A DNA stretch of 36,523 nucleotides from positions 1 to 36,523 of the forward strand of contig JAIPDC010000009.1 in NCBI GenBank assembly GCA_021737865.1, in the 5' to 3' direction. Below the pieces are notes generated by a model that saw only the letters and a program-made list of their open reading frames with translations, did not search any database and was not told the origin of the DNA. The translations under genes were made by a program, and so were the position numbers. This DNA is from Rhodoferax sp. (GTDB lineage Bacteria; Pseudomonadota; Gammaproteobacteria; Burkholderiales; Burkholderiaceae_C). This document shows positions 21,255 to 31,191 of this stretch, piece after piece (within the stretch, counting starts at the first letter, position 1; each line of letters begins with the position of its first letter).

Positions 21255-21698
21255 ATGTACCAACGCATATTGGTCGCTACGGACGGATCCAGCCTATCGA
21301 AAAAGGCGGTGAAGAGCGCGATTGACCTGGCCGCTCTTTGCGGCGCAGAACTGGTTGCACTCAAAGTGGTGCCGCGTTACCCGCAAAGCTATTTTGAGGG
21401 GGGAATCGCCCTGCAGCCCGAGGAGGTCCGCCGGGTCGAGACCCAATGGGCAGAAGAGGGGCAGTCTGTGGTTGACGCCGTCAAAAAGGCGGCCTTGGGC
21501 AAGGGCGTAACAACCAAGGCAATAACCGTCAAATCCGATGTTGTGTCGGACGCGTTGCTGACCGCAGCGAAAAAGCACCAGTGCGACCTGATTGTGATGG
21601 CCTCACATGGTCGCAAGGGCATCAAGAGACTATTGCTCGGCAGTGAAACGCAGCACGTGCTGACACACGCCACGATTCCGGTCTTAATCCTCAAATGA
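21255..21698 (+). CDS. Universal stress protein, UspA family
   Basis: The 147-residue single-domain Usp has the ATP-binding pattern: RILVATDGSSLSKKAV at the N-terminus, DLIVMASHGRKGIKRLLLGS (G-x2-G-x9-GS) and the HATIPVLIL end. AAGGAGC lies about 10 bases ahead of the ATG. The perfect FNR box upstream suggests induction when oxygen falls, as for Usp proteins in Pseudomonas anaerobic survival (established for that genus). Its 3' end overlaps the convergent HD-GYP gene by 15 bases. Confidence 0.93.
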   Translation: MYQRILVATDGSSLSKKAVKSAIDLAALCGAELVALKVVPRYPQSYFEGGIALQPEEVRRVETQWAEEGQSVVDAVKKAALGKGVTTKAITVKSDVVSDALLTAAKKHQCDLIVMASHGRKGIKRLLLGSETQHVLTHATIPVLILK

Positions 21699-22757
21699 TC
21701 CAGGATCTGCGTCTTCGGTATAGCGGCCGCGGATTTCCAGAACCTCATCCCATGCATTGAGAAAGGCCCGAACACAATCCGGGTCGAAATGTTTTCCCGA
21801 ACCCGCCACCAAAAAGTCTACCGCTTCTTCCAGCGACCAAGCCTTTTTGTACGGGCGCTCTGATGTCAGCGCGTCAAATACGTCGGCGACCGACACAATG
21901 CGGCTGAATATCGGGATTTCAGTCCCGCTGATCCCCGTGGGGTAGCCTGACCCATCAAATTTTTCATGATGCCCTTTGGCGATGTCAGCACCAGCCTGCA
22001 GCACCCGTGACGAACTACCTTGAAGCAACTCGAACCCATAAATGGCGTGCTGTTTCATGATTTCAAATTCATCCTCATCCAGACGACCTGGTTTGAGCAA
22101 AATCTTATCGGCTATACCGACCTTGCCAATATCATGCATGGGCGCGGCTTCCAGCAGCAACTCCTGGTCGGCCACCGGCAAACCAAGTCCCACTGCAATC
22201 AGACGGGAGTAGTGCGCCATACGCAAGATGTGTGCACCGGTTTCGGGATCGCGGTACTCGGCTGCTTTGCACAAGCGAAACACCGTTTCACGCTCACGCG
22301 CAACGATCTCCGCCGTGGCCTTGCGCACTTCGCTGTCCAGCCATTCGGCACGATCAGCAAGTTGCTTGCGCGCGTCACTCACAACCAGCATATTGCGGGT
22401 GCGCGCCAAAAACTCCACCTTGTCGACCGGCTTGGTCAAAAAGTCGTTGGCGCCCAGGTCAAGCGCCCGGTATCGCAACTGCTTCTGGTCATTGGCGGTG
22501 ATCATGATGACGGGCACCCCGTCGCGCCCGGGTATCTCGCGCATAAGACGGATGAACTCCAGACCGTCCAACTCGGGCATCATGTAGTCAACAATCACCA
22601 GGTCGGGAACGTTGTCATGCGTCCAGGCCAACGCTTCACGGGCATCGGCAAACGTGTGGGGCACGCAGTCGTCAAGCTTTTTGACCAACGCGCCAAACAG
22701 AATCAGGTTGATCTCGGTGTCATCGATGATCAGCACTTGGTGGGACACGTGGTTCAA
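21684..22757 (-). CDS. Response regulator with HD-GYP c-di-GMP phosphodiesterase domain
   Basis: The 357-residue protein has an N-terminal receiver (residues 8-125; acidic pocket D12/D13, phospho-acceptor D57 in VDYMMPELDG) and a C-terminal HD-GYP domain (about 150-340; HDIGKVGI, GHHEKFDGSGYPTG). HD-GYP proteins hydrolyse cyclic di-GMP; the metal-binding HD and GYP residues are intact, so it is probably active. The architecture equals RpfG. The gene follows the hybrid kinase after 24 bases, making that kinase and its Hpt domain the likely phosphate source. Confidence 0.94.
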   Translation of the reverse strand: MNHVSHQVLIIDDTEINLILFGALVKKLDDCVPHTFADAREALAWTHDNVPDLVIVDYMMPELDGLEFIRLMREIPGRDGVPVIMITANDQKQLRYRALDLGANDFLTKPVDKVEFLARTRNMLVVSDARKQLADRAEWLDSEVRKATAEIVARERETVFRLCKAAEYRDPETGAHILRMAHYSRLIAVGLGLPVADQELLLEAAPMHDIGKVGIADKILLKPGRLDEDEFEIMKQHAIYGFELLQGSSSRVLQAGADIAKGHHEKFDGSGYPTGISGTEIPIFSRIVSVADVFDALTSERPYKKAWSLEEAVDFLVAGSGKHFDPDCVRAFLNAWDEVLEIRGRYTEDADPGSFED

Positions 22758-22781
22758 CCTCTTTTAAATTGCATGGTGAGC

Positions 22782-25700
22782 TTATTGTGTGCCATTTTCA
22801 ACAATGGCAGCGATGAGGCTGTCCAGTGCGCGCGTCAGGGGAGCAACCACGGCACTGACGCCGTCGAAATCCTGTCGCAATGCGCATTGCTCCATCTGAG
22901 CAGCAAGTGCACTCGCGGGTGCTGCACCAAACATGGACAAGGTCCCCTTCAGGGCGTGTGCGGTGTGCATGACCACGGTCAGATCGCCGCACGCCAGCCC
23001 ATCACTGATTTTCCCAAGCTCGGCAGGCCACTGATCGACAAATGCCTCCGAAATGATCTCGACCACTTCCTGGTCAGCGCGCCTCAACGCGGCCAAGTAG
23101 TCAAAAGCCGGTGCCGATGGCGCTACTGCGATCAGCGGTGCTGGCCGCGTCTGAGACATAAGAACCGATGACGACGAAAAGTGCTGCAACATCTGGCGCA
23201 GTTCCTGGGCCTTAATGGGCTTGGAAAGGTAGTCGTCCATGCCGGCCTGAAGGCAGCGCTCGCGATCGGCCTCCATGGCGTTTGCCGTCATCGCAATGAT
23301 GGGGGTGCGCCGGCTGATCTCTTCTGCGCGAATCCGTCGTGTTGCCTCCAGGCCATCCATTACCGGCATCATCATGTCCATCAAAATCACATCAAACTGC
23401 TGACGCGCAGCCATTTCCACCGCAATTTCCCCGTTGTCAGCCACCTCCACATTGTGTCCCCAGCGCTCCAACAGCGTAATGGCCAATTTTTGGTTAACCA
23501 GGTGGTCTTCCACCAGTAATACGTTCATCAGCACCTGCTCTTCGCTCAGCGATTGGCTCGTCACCAGCGCGTCGGGCGAATCAGCGCTGACATTGAGGAT
23601 GCGAGCCAGTACTTGCAACAACTCGTCGCGCGCGATCGGCTTCGTCATGTACCCCCCGATGCCCACCTCCATCGCCCGCTGCGCATCGCCCTTCATGCCC
23701 GCCGATGACAGCATCACCATCGGAAGTGCACCACACCGGGGCAACTTCAAAATGTGTTGTGCCACGGCAAAACCATCCATCTCGGGCATCTGTGCATCAA
23801 GCAGGACAATATCGCAAGGCGGCATATCGCTCGGCCCCTGCGAAAGCCACTGCAACGCCTCGGACCCTGACGCAGTTGCATGCGTAATCATCCCCTCGGC
23901 TTCGAGAGATCGGCAAAGAACCAGTCGATTGACGGCGTTATCGTCAACAATGAGCACAGACAAACCATCAAACCGCACCTTGGGCGGCAATGAATCCTTA
24001 ACAGAGTGATCCAATTCGACGCGCATCGTGAAATGGAACACGCTGCCCTTGCCCACTTCGCTTTCCACCCAAATCTGCCCGCCCATGGCCGCAACCAGTC
24101 GCGAACAAATTGTCAAACCCAGTCCGGTTCCGCCGTATTTTCGGGTCGTGGAACTGTCTTCCTGTGAGAATGCGTCAAAAACGGCACGCAACTTGGCAGC
24201 TGGAATGCCAATGCCACTGTCACTCACGGAAATGTGCAACATGGCGCCATCGTCATCAGATTCTGATCGTGAAACGCGCAATACGATTTCACCCTCCCCC
24301 GTGAACTTGATGGCATTGCCGACAATATTCAGCACTACCTGGCGCAATCGCCCCGGATCTCCCAAAACATGAACCGGGACATCCGGCGCAATGTCAAACA
24401 CCAGTTCGAGCCGTTTCTCGCTGGCGCGCAGTGCGACCGATTTCATGGTGTCTGCCATGACGTGAGCCAAATTAAAGGGAATGCTTTCAATCTGAAGCTT
24501 TCCAGCTTCAATTTTTGAAAAATCCAGAATGTCGTTAATCACCCGCAACAGCGCATCGGCGGACGACTTGACGATACCAAGATACTCCCGCTGCTCGGCG
24601 TCCAGGTTGGTGTCCAGCAACAGATCCGTCATGCCGATGACGCCATTCATTGGCGTACGAATCTCATGACTCATATTGGCAAGGAAATCCGATTTCGCCT
24701 CACTGGCTGCCTCGGCGGAGTCTTTGGCCCGCTGGAGCTCACTCGCAGCCTGCTTCGCGGCGGTAATGTCGGTAAAGTATCCGTTCCAAACCCAGCCACC
24801 ATGCGATAACTGCCTTGGATGTGCTTCGCCATGCACCCAGGCGATGGCGCCGGTTTCCAGGTGCACCATTCGAAAATCGACCGCCTGCGTCGTTGCGCGG
24901 TCGCTTGGAGCACCTAGCCCAGCCGACACCAGCGCACGGTCTTCGGGATGAACACGGTCGATAAGCAGTCCGGTGGTTTCAATGATGGCGTCAGCCTGCA
25001 CGCCACAAATGGCCAGAATTGACTGACTCATGAACGTGATCTTGAACCTACCGTGCGCATCCACGTAGTATTGAAAGACCGCCACAGGAATGTTCTCGGT
25101 CACCTCGCGCAGACGCGCATCGGCCTCTTTGAGTGCCGTCACGTCTTGCCAAATGCCGGTAAAAACGGTTGCTCCAGTCGGAGCAAGATCGGCCTCCGGG
25201 TCAATCTCGGCGCGAATCCAGCGCAGTGCTTCGCCGGGAATAGTGATCCGATACTCCCCGCGCCAGATAGCGCGGCGCTGGGCGGCATCTAGCACCCCTG
25301 CCAACACGCGGGCGCGATCCTCTTCTAATATTTGACCGGTTGACAATGAAGAGTCCAGCTTCAGCGCATCCGGGGTCAAGCCTAAGACCTCGCGCACCCG
25401 CTCGCTGACGAACGTGAAGTGATGGCTATCGGGTGACACATGCCACTGAAACACTGCACCTGGCACCGTGTTGGTAATGTGCCGGAGCCTGGCCTCTGCC
25501 GCCTTGACCGAGCCTTCCATTCGTTTGCGCTCGGTGATGTCTGTGCGAATGGCAATGAACATATTGGGCTTGCCCGACTCATCTGCCAACGGAACGATAG
25601 TTGCGTCGACCCAATACAACTCACCAGCCTTGCTTCGGTTGCAAATTTCACCGTGCCACACCATGCCGGCAGAAATTTGCTCCCACATATCAACGAAGAA

Positions 25701-26321
25701 ATCGCGACTGTGGACACCCGAGTTAACCAGTCGATGGTTCTTGTTCAGCAGCTCTGCCCGGGTGTATCCACTGATGTCGCAGAACTTGTCATTTGCATAA
25801 ATGATGTCGCCTGCCAGGTTGGTGGTGCTCACAATGGCGTGCTGGTCCAACGCAAACTTCTGGTAAGCCAGATCGGTCAGTGCAGCATGCAAATCGCGCT
25901 GACTCTCCTCATGCTGACGAACCAGGTCGCGCATCAGTGCTGAAAGCGACTCCAGGTTTTCGTCATCCGCCAGCGTTTGCTCGGTCTCGATGGACGCCAT
26001 CAGGTCTCGGGCGGACGCACGCAGGGATTCGATGACACGGGTTCGGCTCGATAGACCCTCGCGTAGGCGGGTGTTTGTCTCAGACAACTCGACTGAGCTC
26101 AACTCAAGGCTGCGCGTCTTGAGTTCCAGATCGCGGTCGCTCTGTTGATAGGCCTCGTCAACGCGTTGCAGGAAACCGGGCAATCCGGTGAGCAGTTGGC
26201 AAACTTCGGCAGAAACCGTCCCGTTTGCCGCCAGCTTGGTCAATTCCTCCTGCAGAGCGGGCAGGACTGCGGGATCAATATCCAGCGCCCGTTTAATCTG
26301 GCGCGCGAGTAACTTGTGCAT
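22782..26321 (-). CDS. Soluble multi-PAS hybrid histidine kinase with two receivers and Hpt
   Basis: This 1179-residue protein has no clear membrane segment. Order seen: N-terminal helical/coiled-coil region (1-150), three PAS/PAC units (about 155-275, 280-405, 410-525; [20 protein letters not shown] is typical), HisKA with [10 protein letters not shown] (H552), HATPase ([23 protein letters not shown]), receiver 1 (D842 in [11 protein letters not shown]), receiver 2 (D982 in [11 protein letters not shown]) and Hpt (H1122 in HTAHALKGT). All phosphorelay residues are present. It lies 21 bases after the FIST gene and 24 bases before the HD-GYP gene, so the three probably form one pathway. The stimulus is unknown. 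Confidence 0.93.
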   Translation of the reverse strand: MHKLLARQIKRALDIDPAVLPALQEELTKLAANGTVSAEVCQLLTGLPGFLQRVDEAYQQSDRDLELKTRSLELSSVELSETNTRLREGLSSRTRVIESLRASARDLMASIETEQTLADDENLESLSALMRDLVRQHEESQRDLHAALTDLAYQKFALDQHAIVSTTNLAGDIIYANDKFCDISGYTRAELLNKNHRLVNSGVHSRDFFVDMWEQISAGMVWHGEICNRSKAGELYWVDATIVPLADESGKPNMFIAIRTDITERKRMEGSVKAAEARLRHITNTVPGAVFQWHVSPDSHHFTFVSERVREVLGLTPDALKLDSSLSTGQILEEDRARVLAGVLDAAQRRAIWRGEYRITIPGEALRWIRAEIDPEADLAPTGATVFTGIWQDVTALKEADARLREVTENIPVAVFQYYVDAHGRFKITFMSQSILAICGVQADAIIETTGLLIDRVHPEDRALVSAGLGAPSDRATTQAVDFRMVHLETGAIAWVHGEAHPRQLSHGGWVWNGYFTDITAAKQAASELQRAKDSAEAASEAKSDFLANMSHEIRTPMNGVIGMTDLLLDTNLDAEQREYLGIVKSSADALLRVINDILDFSKIEAGKLQIESIPFNLAHVMADTMKSVALRASEKRLELVFDIAPDVPVHVLGDPGRLRQVVLNIVGNAIKFTGEGEIVLRVSRSESDDDGAMLHISVSDSGIGIPAAKLRAVFDAFSQEDSSTTRKYGGTGLGLTICSRLVAAMGGQIWVESEVGKGSVFHFTMRVELDHSVKDSLPPKVRFDGLSVLIVDDNAVNRLVLCRSLEAEGMITHATASGSEALQWLSQGPSDMPPCDIVLLDAQMPEMDGFAVAQHILKLPRCGALPMVMLSSAGMKGDAQRAMEVGIGGYMTKPIARDELLQVLARILNVSADSPDALVTSQSLSEEQVLMNVLLVEDHLVNQKLAITLLERWGHNVEVADNGEIAVEMAARQQFDVILMDMMMPVMDGLEATRRIRAEEISRRTPIIAMTANAMEADRERCLQAGMDDYLSKPIKAQELRQMLQHFSSSSVLMSQTRPAPLIAVAPSAPAFDYLAALRRADQEVVEIISEAFVDQWPAELGKISDGLACGDLTVVMHTAHALKGTLSMFGAAPASALAAQMEQCALRQDFDGVSAVVAPLTRALDSLIAAIVENGTQ

Positions 26322-26342
26322 TCAATAGGCTACAGCCGGTAG

Positions 26343-27482
26343 TCAGGCTGCTTCGTCAATGTAGGTGATAGTCATCGTCTGGTTGTGCAGTTTGCACTCT
26401 ACTCCAGCGGTAAACGGACTGATTTCACCATAAGAGTAAAACCCGGCCAAGGTCGCATCCTGTCCAAACACCTGGCCCACAGCCTCTACCTCCTCATCAA
26501 CGCGACCACCCATCACCAACTTTCTGCCGACGCAACTCACCAGCAGCGCAAGGCCCTGCCCGGCGCTGTGCTGCATCGCCTTGGCAGCCTCAGCAGCGGC
26601 TTCGGCCCCATCAACCAAGGCATCGGTGCTGGCGTGCATGAGGCGAAGGAAGCCGTTCGGGTCAATGTCACCCGCCAAAGTCAGGCTGCCAGACCCCTCG
26701 TCCACACCCAAAATGGTACGAATCAATCCCACCTCGGAGTGGTCGCTGCCCAACATGGCAAATGGAAACAGCAAGCCTGATGCAGGCAAACCACTGGCGT
26801 GTTCACCCAGATAGCGCTTGTAGACTTCGAGCGCCGACTCGCCATCGAGCTCAAACAGCACGTTGTTTTCGCAGCGCGTCACTTTACGCGCCGGACCAAA
26901 CGGCGACCAGCCGCCAAACGACCCATGTGCAAACTGCAATGCATCACCATACAGGCCAACGCAGGTCAGTCGGTCACTGCTGACGCCCTTTTCATCCAGA
27001 ACCCAGGTTTGCGCAAACGCGCCGCCGTCACCGGCCAAACCACCGGTGATCGGCACCTTCGCCCCAACGATCTCGGTCATGCCGGACAACACGGCACTGC
27101 CATTGATTTGCACACCCTGCCCAAAAATCAATATGGCGCGCAACCCCGCGACCGGCAGGCCGGATGCCAGGCGCTTTCCGGCATTGAAGGAATCATCCAT
27201 ACCCGCCAGCACGGTACTGACCTGTGCAATACGGGTCTGTTCAAAATGCAACGCGGTCACTACCAGCGTTCCGTCGTCCACTCCCTTGGCCGTGATCTCC
27301 CCCGCCGTCGAGCACCCGGCACGTGGTGCACCTGGAAAGGCCTGCGCCAGGGCGTCTGCACCGGCACGCAAGGCATCGACTGAGCCGAAAACCAGAACCA
27401 GATTGGGATTAATGGACGCAAGCGTCGCAAAATCAGCCGCAGCGGCTGCACCTTGGCGCACGGTGGTCTGCATAACTTTCAT
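26343..27482 (-). CDS. FIST-domain sensory protein (FIST_N plus FIST_C)
   Basis: The 379-residue soluble protein consists of FIST_N (about 25-225; ARAGCSTAGEI-like motif as PRAGCSTAGEITAKG, GGLAGDGG) and FIST_C (about 225-365; YKRYLG, the SYGEISPF end). FIST domains are ligand-sensing modules proposed to bind small molecules such as amino acids and are often encoded next to histidine kinases and c-di-GMP proteins. AGGAG lies 8 bases before the ATG at 27482. It sits 20 bases after matB and 21 before the hybrid kinase, so it probably presents a ligand-derived signal to that kinase. Confidence 0.9.
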   Translation of the reverse strand: MKVMQTTVRQGAAAAADFATLASINPNLVLVFGSVDALRAGADALAQAFPGAPRAGCSTAGEITAKGVDDGTLVVTALHFEQTRIAQVSTVLAGMDDSFNAGKRLASGLPVAGLRAILIFGQGVQINGSAVLSGMTEIVGAKVPITGGLAGDGGAFAQTWVLDEKGVSSDRLTCVGLYGDALQFAHGSFGGWSPFGPARKVTRCENNVLFELDGESALEVYKRYLGEHASGLPASGLLFPFAMLGSDHSEVGLIRTILGVDEGSGSLTLAGDIDPNGFLRLMHASTDALVDGAEAAAEAAKAMQHSAGQGLALLVSCVGRKLVMGGRVDEEVEAVGQVFGQDATLAGFYSYGEISPFTAGVECKLHNQTMTITYIDEAA

Positions 27483-27502
27483 TAAAAATCTCCTGTCAGC
27501 AT

Positions 27503-29035
27503 TTAGAGTCGGTATTGGGTCCGCAGCACGTTTTTTTGCACCTTGCCCATCGCATTGCGCGGCAGTTCGGCCACCACATAACAGCGCTTGGGGACCTTGA
27601 AGTTTGCCAGCATTGTCTTGAGTTTTTGCAAAATATTTGCAGGATCGATGCTGACTCCGGCTTTGGCTATGACCACGGCCACTCCGACCTCCCCAAAATC
27701 GGCATCCGGCACGCCAATAACGGCACTTTCAGCGACTCCCGGCAATGCGTTGATGACGTCCTCCACCTCGGCCGGGTAGACGTTATAGCCGCCGCTAATG
27801 ATCAGGTCCTTGCTGCGCCCCACGATGCTGACATAGCCATCCTGGTCCACACGACCAACATCGCCGGTCTTGAAGTAGCCATCGGGCGTGAACTCTTCCT
27901 GGGTCTTCTCCGGCATCTGCCAGTAGCCACCGAACACGTTGGGGCCCTTGACCTGAATACCGCCCACCTCCCCAACGGCCATGTTCCGGCCATCATCGCT
28001 TTGTACCCGCAGGCTGACGCCCGGCAGTGGAAAGCCCACCGTGCCGCCCCGGCGCTCACTCTGGTTGGCGTACCGCGGATCTGCAGCGTAGGGGTTGGAC
28101 GTCAACATGACAGTTTCGCTCATGCCATAGCGCTCCAGAATGGTATGACCGGTGCGCGCAATCCACTCATTGAAGGTTTCGATCAGCAAGGGAGCGGAGC
28201 CAGCAATAAAGAGCCGCATATGGCGCGCCGCCTCCCGGTTCAGACCCGGCTCCGCCAATAGGCGCACGTACAGCGTGGGCACACCCATGAAGACGGTCGC
28301 CTCTGGCATCTTTTCCAGCACCCGCCGGGGATCAAATCGGGCCATCCAGATCATCTTGCTGCCATTGAGCAACGCGCCATGAACGGCCACGAACAGGCCA
28401 TGCACATGGAAGATGGGAAGCACATGCATCAGCACATCACCCTTTTTCCAACCCCAGTAGTCCTTGAGCACCATGGCATTGCTGAGCATGTTGCCGTGCG
28501 ACAGCATGGCGCCCTTGCTGCGCCCGGTCGTGCCGCTGGTGTACAGGATGGCGGCCAGGTCGTCCGCGCCGCGCTGGGCAACGGTGTGCCGGTCGGCGCA
28601 TTGCGCAGCACGCTCCAGCAAGGAACCGCTGCGGTCATCTCCGAGGGTAAAGACGTGGCGGGTACCGACCTTGAAAGCGATCTTGCTGACCCAGCCAAAG
28701 TTCTTCGGCGCACACACCACCACTGACGGCTCCGCATTGCCGATGAAATAGTCAATTTCCGCACTCTGGTAGGCCGTGTTCAACGGCAAAAACACGTATC
28801 CGGCACGCAAAGTGGCCAGGTAGAGCATCAGTGCCTCCACCGATTTCTCCACCTGCACAGCGATACGTGAGCCGGCGGGCAGTTTCAGGGACACCAGCAG
28901 ATTGGCCATCATGGCGGTTGCGCGGTCCAGATCACGCCAGGAGTAGCAAAGACCGTTGTCGGTCTCAATCGCCACACTGTCCAGTGCAGCAGGGAACGCC
29001 GAGCGCAGGGCGGCGAACAGGTTATTGTTCTTCAT
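27503..29035 (-). CDS. matB: Malonyl-CoA synthetase (acyl-CoA ligase family)
   Basis: ATP-dependent ligation of malonate to CoA. The 510-residue adenylate-forming enzyme shows the P-loop-like YTSGTTGRSKGA, LPIFHVHGLFVA, YGMSET, the KTGDVGR hinge and the catalytic Lys in PRNAMGKVQK near the C-terminus. The length and the MatB-like motif set match malonyl-CoA synthetases better than long-chain ligases. The malonyl-CoA decarboxylase and TRAP genes upstream strongly support it. The start at 29035 has only a weak ribosome site, 18 bases after the crotonase gene. Methylmalonate may also be used, as MatB enzymes are often tolerant. Confidence 0.9.
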   Translation of the reverse strand: MKNNNLFAALRSAFPAALDSVAIETDNGLCYSWRDLDRATAMMANLLVSLKLPAGSRIAVQVEKSVEALMLYLATLRAGYVFLPLNTAYQSAEIDYFIGNAEPSVVVCAPKNFGWVSKIAFKVGTRHVFTLGDDRSGSLLERAAQCADRHTVAQRGADDLAAILYTSGTTGRSKGAMLSHGNMLSNAMVLKDYWGWKKGDVLMHVLPIFHVHGLFVAVHGALLNGSKMIWMARFDPRRVLEKMPEATVFMGVPTLYVRLLAEPGLNREAARHMRLFIAGSAPLLIETFNEWIARTGHTILERYGMSETVMLTSNPYAADPRYANQSERRGGTVGFPLPGVSLRVQSDDGRNMAVGEVGGIQVKGPNVFGGYWQMPEKTQEEFTPDGYFKTGDVGRVDQDGYVSIVGRSKDLIISGGYNVYPAEVEDVINALPGVAESAVIGVPDADFGEVGVAVVIAKAGVSIDPANILQKLKTMLANFKVPKRCYVVAELPRNAMGKVQKNVLRTQYRL

Positions 29036-29053
29036 GGTTGCATCCGTTGGGAA

Positions 29054-29833
29054 TCAATGCGTAAAGCAGGGTGGTCGTTTTTCGATGAAGGCAGTGACAC
29101 CTTCACGGTGTTCAGGGGAATCGGCGTAGCGGTAGGAGGATGCTATTAAATCAGTAGCTGTCTGCGCAATATCTACGGGGGCTAGAAGCCTAAAACACTG
29201 TTTATTCAGGCGTGCAGCACGCGGTGCCAGGGGACGCATCCGGTCGGTACATGCACCCACCGCCGACTCCAGCAGGTCGCCCCTGACCACCTGGTTCAGG
29301 AAGCCGCGCTGCTTCATCTCGCTGGCGTCCAGAACCGCCGCCGACAGCAGCATCTCGCGTGCCGTAAGGTCACCGACCGCCCGCGTGACCAACGCCGCTT
29401 CGCGCGGAGCCATCGGAAAGCCCAGCCTGGCGATGGGCGCACCAAAGCGGGCATGGTCGCTGGCGATGCGGATGTCGCAGCAACTGGCGATCTCCACCCC
29501 CGCGCCCATGCAGTTACCGTCGATTTTGGCGACGATGGGCACATCACAGTCCAGCATGGCCCGCAGGCCACCCCAGACATCGTTCTCGTGAAAGTCGCGC
29601 AGGCTGTCTTCCTGGAAGCGAAACCCGGCATATTCCGATATATCACCGCCGGCGCAAAAATGCTGCCTGCCGAAGATGACGACGGCGGTTAGAGATTCAT
29701 CCCGCTGAATCTGCTCAAACACCGAGCGCAACTCACGCCACATGGCACGGGACATGGCGTTGTGCTTGCCCGGATGTGAGATTTCCACTGTGGCCACAGG
29801 CCCCGCTGCCGAACAAGCAATATGCCCCGTCAT
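29054..29833 (-). CDS. Crotonase-family protein (enoyl-CoA hydratase/isomerase-like), role unknown
   Basis: The 259-residue crotonase fold has both oxyanion-hole segments (FCAGGDISEY and GNCMGAGVEIA). The first hydratase glutamate is kept (E in GAGVEIAS), but the second, normally in a PE-x-x-LG stretch, is replaced: the protein reads FGAPIARLGF. A classical hydratase reaction is therefore doubtful; decarboxylase, thioesterase or isomerase activity on a malonyl-type CoA ester is possible (inference). The gene overlaps matM by four bases and precedes matB by 18. The segment 29143-29197 near its 3' end looks like a dispersed repeat. Confidence 0.88.
   Translation of the reverse strand: MTGHIACSAAGPVATVEISHPGKHNAMSRAMWRELRSVFEQIQRDESLTAVVIFGRQHFCAGGDISEYAGFRFQEDSLRDFHENDVWGGLRAMLDCDVPIVAKIDGNCMGAGVEIASCCDIRIASDHARFGAPIARLGFPMAPREAALVTRAVGDLTAREMLLSAAVLDASEMKQRGFLNQVVRGDLLESAVGACTDRMRPLAPRAARLNKQCFRLLAPVDIAQTATDLIASSYRYADSPEHREGVTAFIEKRPPCFTH
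29143..29197. repeat. Possible short dispersed repeat inside the crotonase gene (copy A)
   Basis: The segment runs TAGCTGTCTGCGCAATATCT, ACGGGGGCTA, then an A/T-rich end. It lines up by eye with 34249-34297 (TAGCTG, CT, GCA, CT-rich, CGGGGGCTA) with few mismatches. Both are read in the same frame on the minus strand, giving LAPVDIAQTATD here and VAPEKSAEAAIK there. Confidence 0.5.
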
Positions 29834-31191
29834 GGTTTGACGGCCGGCACGCCCATCACGGCGTTGGGCAGGCCCGTGGCAATGCCCGGGAACACACAGA
29901 TCAGCACCACGGCCAGCAGCATCAGAATGACAAACGGAACCACGCCCCAGATGATGTCCTTGAGTGCAATGTCTGGCGCAATGTTCTTGATGACGAAGAT
30001 GTTCAGCCCCACGGGCGGGTGGATCAGGCCGGTTTCCATGACGATGGTCATCAATACACCGAACCAGATCAGATCGAACCCAGCAACCTTGAGGGGAGGC
30101 AAAATGATAGGCGCGGTCATGAGGATGATGCTAACCGGTGGCAGAAAGAAGCCCAGCAAAATGACCATCAGCAAAATTGCCGCCAGCAGCACCCACTTGG
30201 AGAGCTGCATGCCGACAATCCACTCCGCAGCGGATTGGCTGATGTGCAGAAAGCTCATCACGTACGAAAACAACAGCGACATCCCGATGATCATCATCAA
30301 CATCGTGGACTCGCGTAGCGTGGCACTCAGTATGGGTGCCACGTCACGTGGGCGCCAAACGCCATAAATCACGGCAATCAGCACCAGCGCCAGCAGTGCA
30401 CCCAGTCCTGCGGTTTCGCTGGGCGTGGCAAAGCCGCCGTAAAGCGCCACCATCACGCCAATCAGGAGCAGCACAAACGGCACGACGCGCGGCAGCATCT
30501 CGAACTTCTGGCGGGTGGTAAAGGTCTCGCGCTCCAGAAGTGCCGATGCGGCACCGGTACGGCGGAACTCAGCCTCAGCCATCCGGTGCTCCTTGCGGTA
30601 GCGCACCACGGCATAGCCTGCAAACAGAAACACCAATAGAACACCAGGAAAAATGCCTGCCAGAAACAGCCGCCCCAGCGACTGCTCGGCCGCCACGGCA
30701 TACAAGATCATCGTCACCGATGGCGGCAACAGAATGCCCAGCGTACCGCCGGCAGCGATGATGCCGGCCGCAAAACCCGGCGAGTAGCCCCGGCGGCGCA
30801 TCTCGGGAATGCCGGCGCTGCCGATCGCCGAGCAGGTGGCTGGGCTGGAGCCGGCCATGGCCGCAAACAGCGCACAGGCAAACACGTTGGCAATGCCCAG
30901 GCCGCCGGGGATGCGTCCCATCCAGACGTGCATGGCCGCGTAGAGGTCCTGCCCTGCCCTGGAGCGCCCGATGGCCGCACCTTTCAAAATGAACAGCGGG
31001 ATCGACAACAGGGTGATGCTGGCCATTTCCTCATAGACGTTTTGCGTGACGGTGTTGAGCGCAGAGGCCGGCATGAACAAATACATGAACAGCACGGCCA
31101 CGCTACCCAGTGCAAACGAAATCGGCGCGCCGGAAAACATGAACAGCAGCGTGACCGCACCAAACAGCAAGCCCAGAGTCAGCATGCTCAT
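29830..31191 (-). CDS. matM: TRAP transporter large permease (malonate TRAP, DctM type)
   Basis: The channel-forming 12-helix subunit of a tripartite ATP-independent periplasmic transporter is 453 residues from the ATG at 31191. The frame is open to 31350, but the extra residues lack family features, and 31191 gives an ATGA overlap with the small permease gene. Seen: ASITLLSIPLFILKG, SGSSPATCSAIGSA-type motif (AGSSPATCSAIGS), GGTLGILLPPSV and PPVGLNIFV. It takes up malonate or a related acid with sodium (substrate from context). It overlaps the crotonase gene start by four bases. Confidence 0.94.
   Translation of the reverse strand: MSMLTLGLLFGAVTLLFMFSGAPISFALGSVAVLFMYLFMPASALNTVTQNVYEEMASITLLSIPLFILKGAAIGRSRAGQDLYAAMHVWMGRIPGGLGIANVFACALFAAMAGSSPATCSAIGSAGIPEMRRRGYSPGFAAGIIAAGGTLGILLPPSVTMILYAVAAEQSLGRLFLAGIFPGVLLVFLFAGYAVVRYRKEHRMAEAEFRRTGAASALLERETFTTRQKFEMLPRVVPFVLLLIGVMVALYGGFATPSETAGLGALLALVLIAVIYGVWRPRDVAPILSATLRESTMLMMIIGMSLLFSYVMSFLHISQSAAEWIVGMQLSKWVLLAAILLMVILLGFFLPPVSIILMTAPIILPPLKVAGFDLIWFGVLMTIVMETGLIHPPVGLNIFVIKNIAPDIALKDIIWGVVPFVILMLLAVVLICVFPGIATGLPNAVMGVPAVKP

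Noticed and set aside
27503-29833. True rpfB/rpfF DSF synthesis genes
   Set aside because: The ligase carries MatB-type motifs, the crotonase lacks the second catalytic Glu, and both are coupled to malonate transport and decarboxylation genes. Only the analogy of gene content is kept as a finding.
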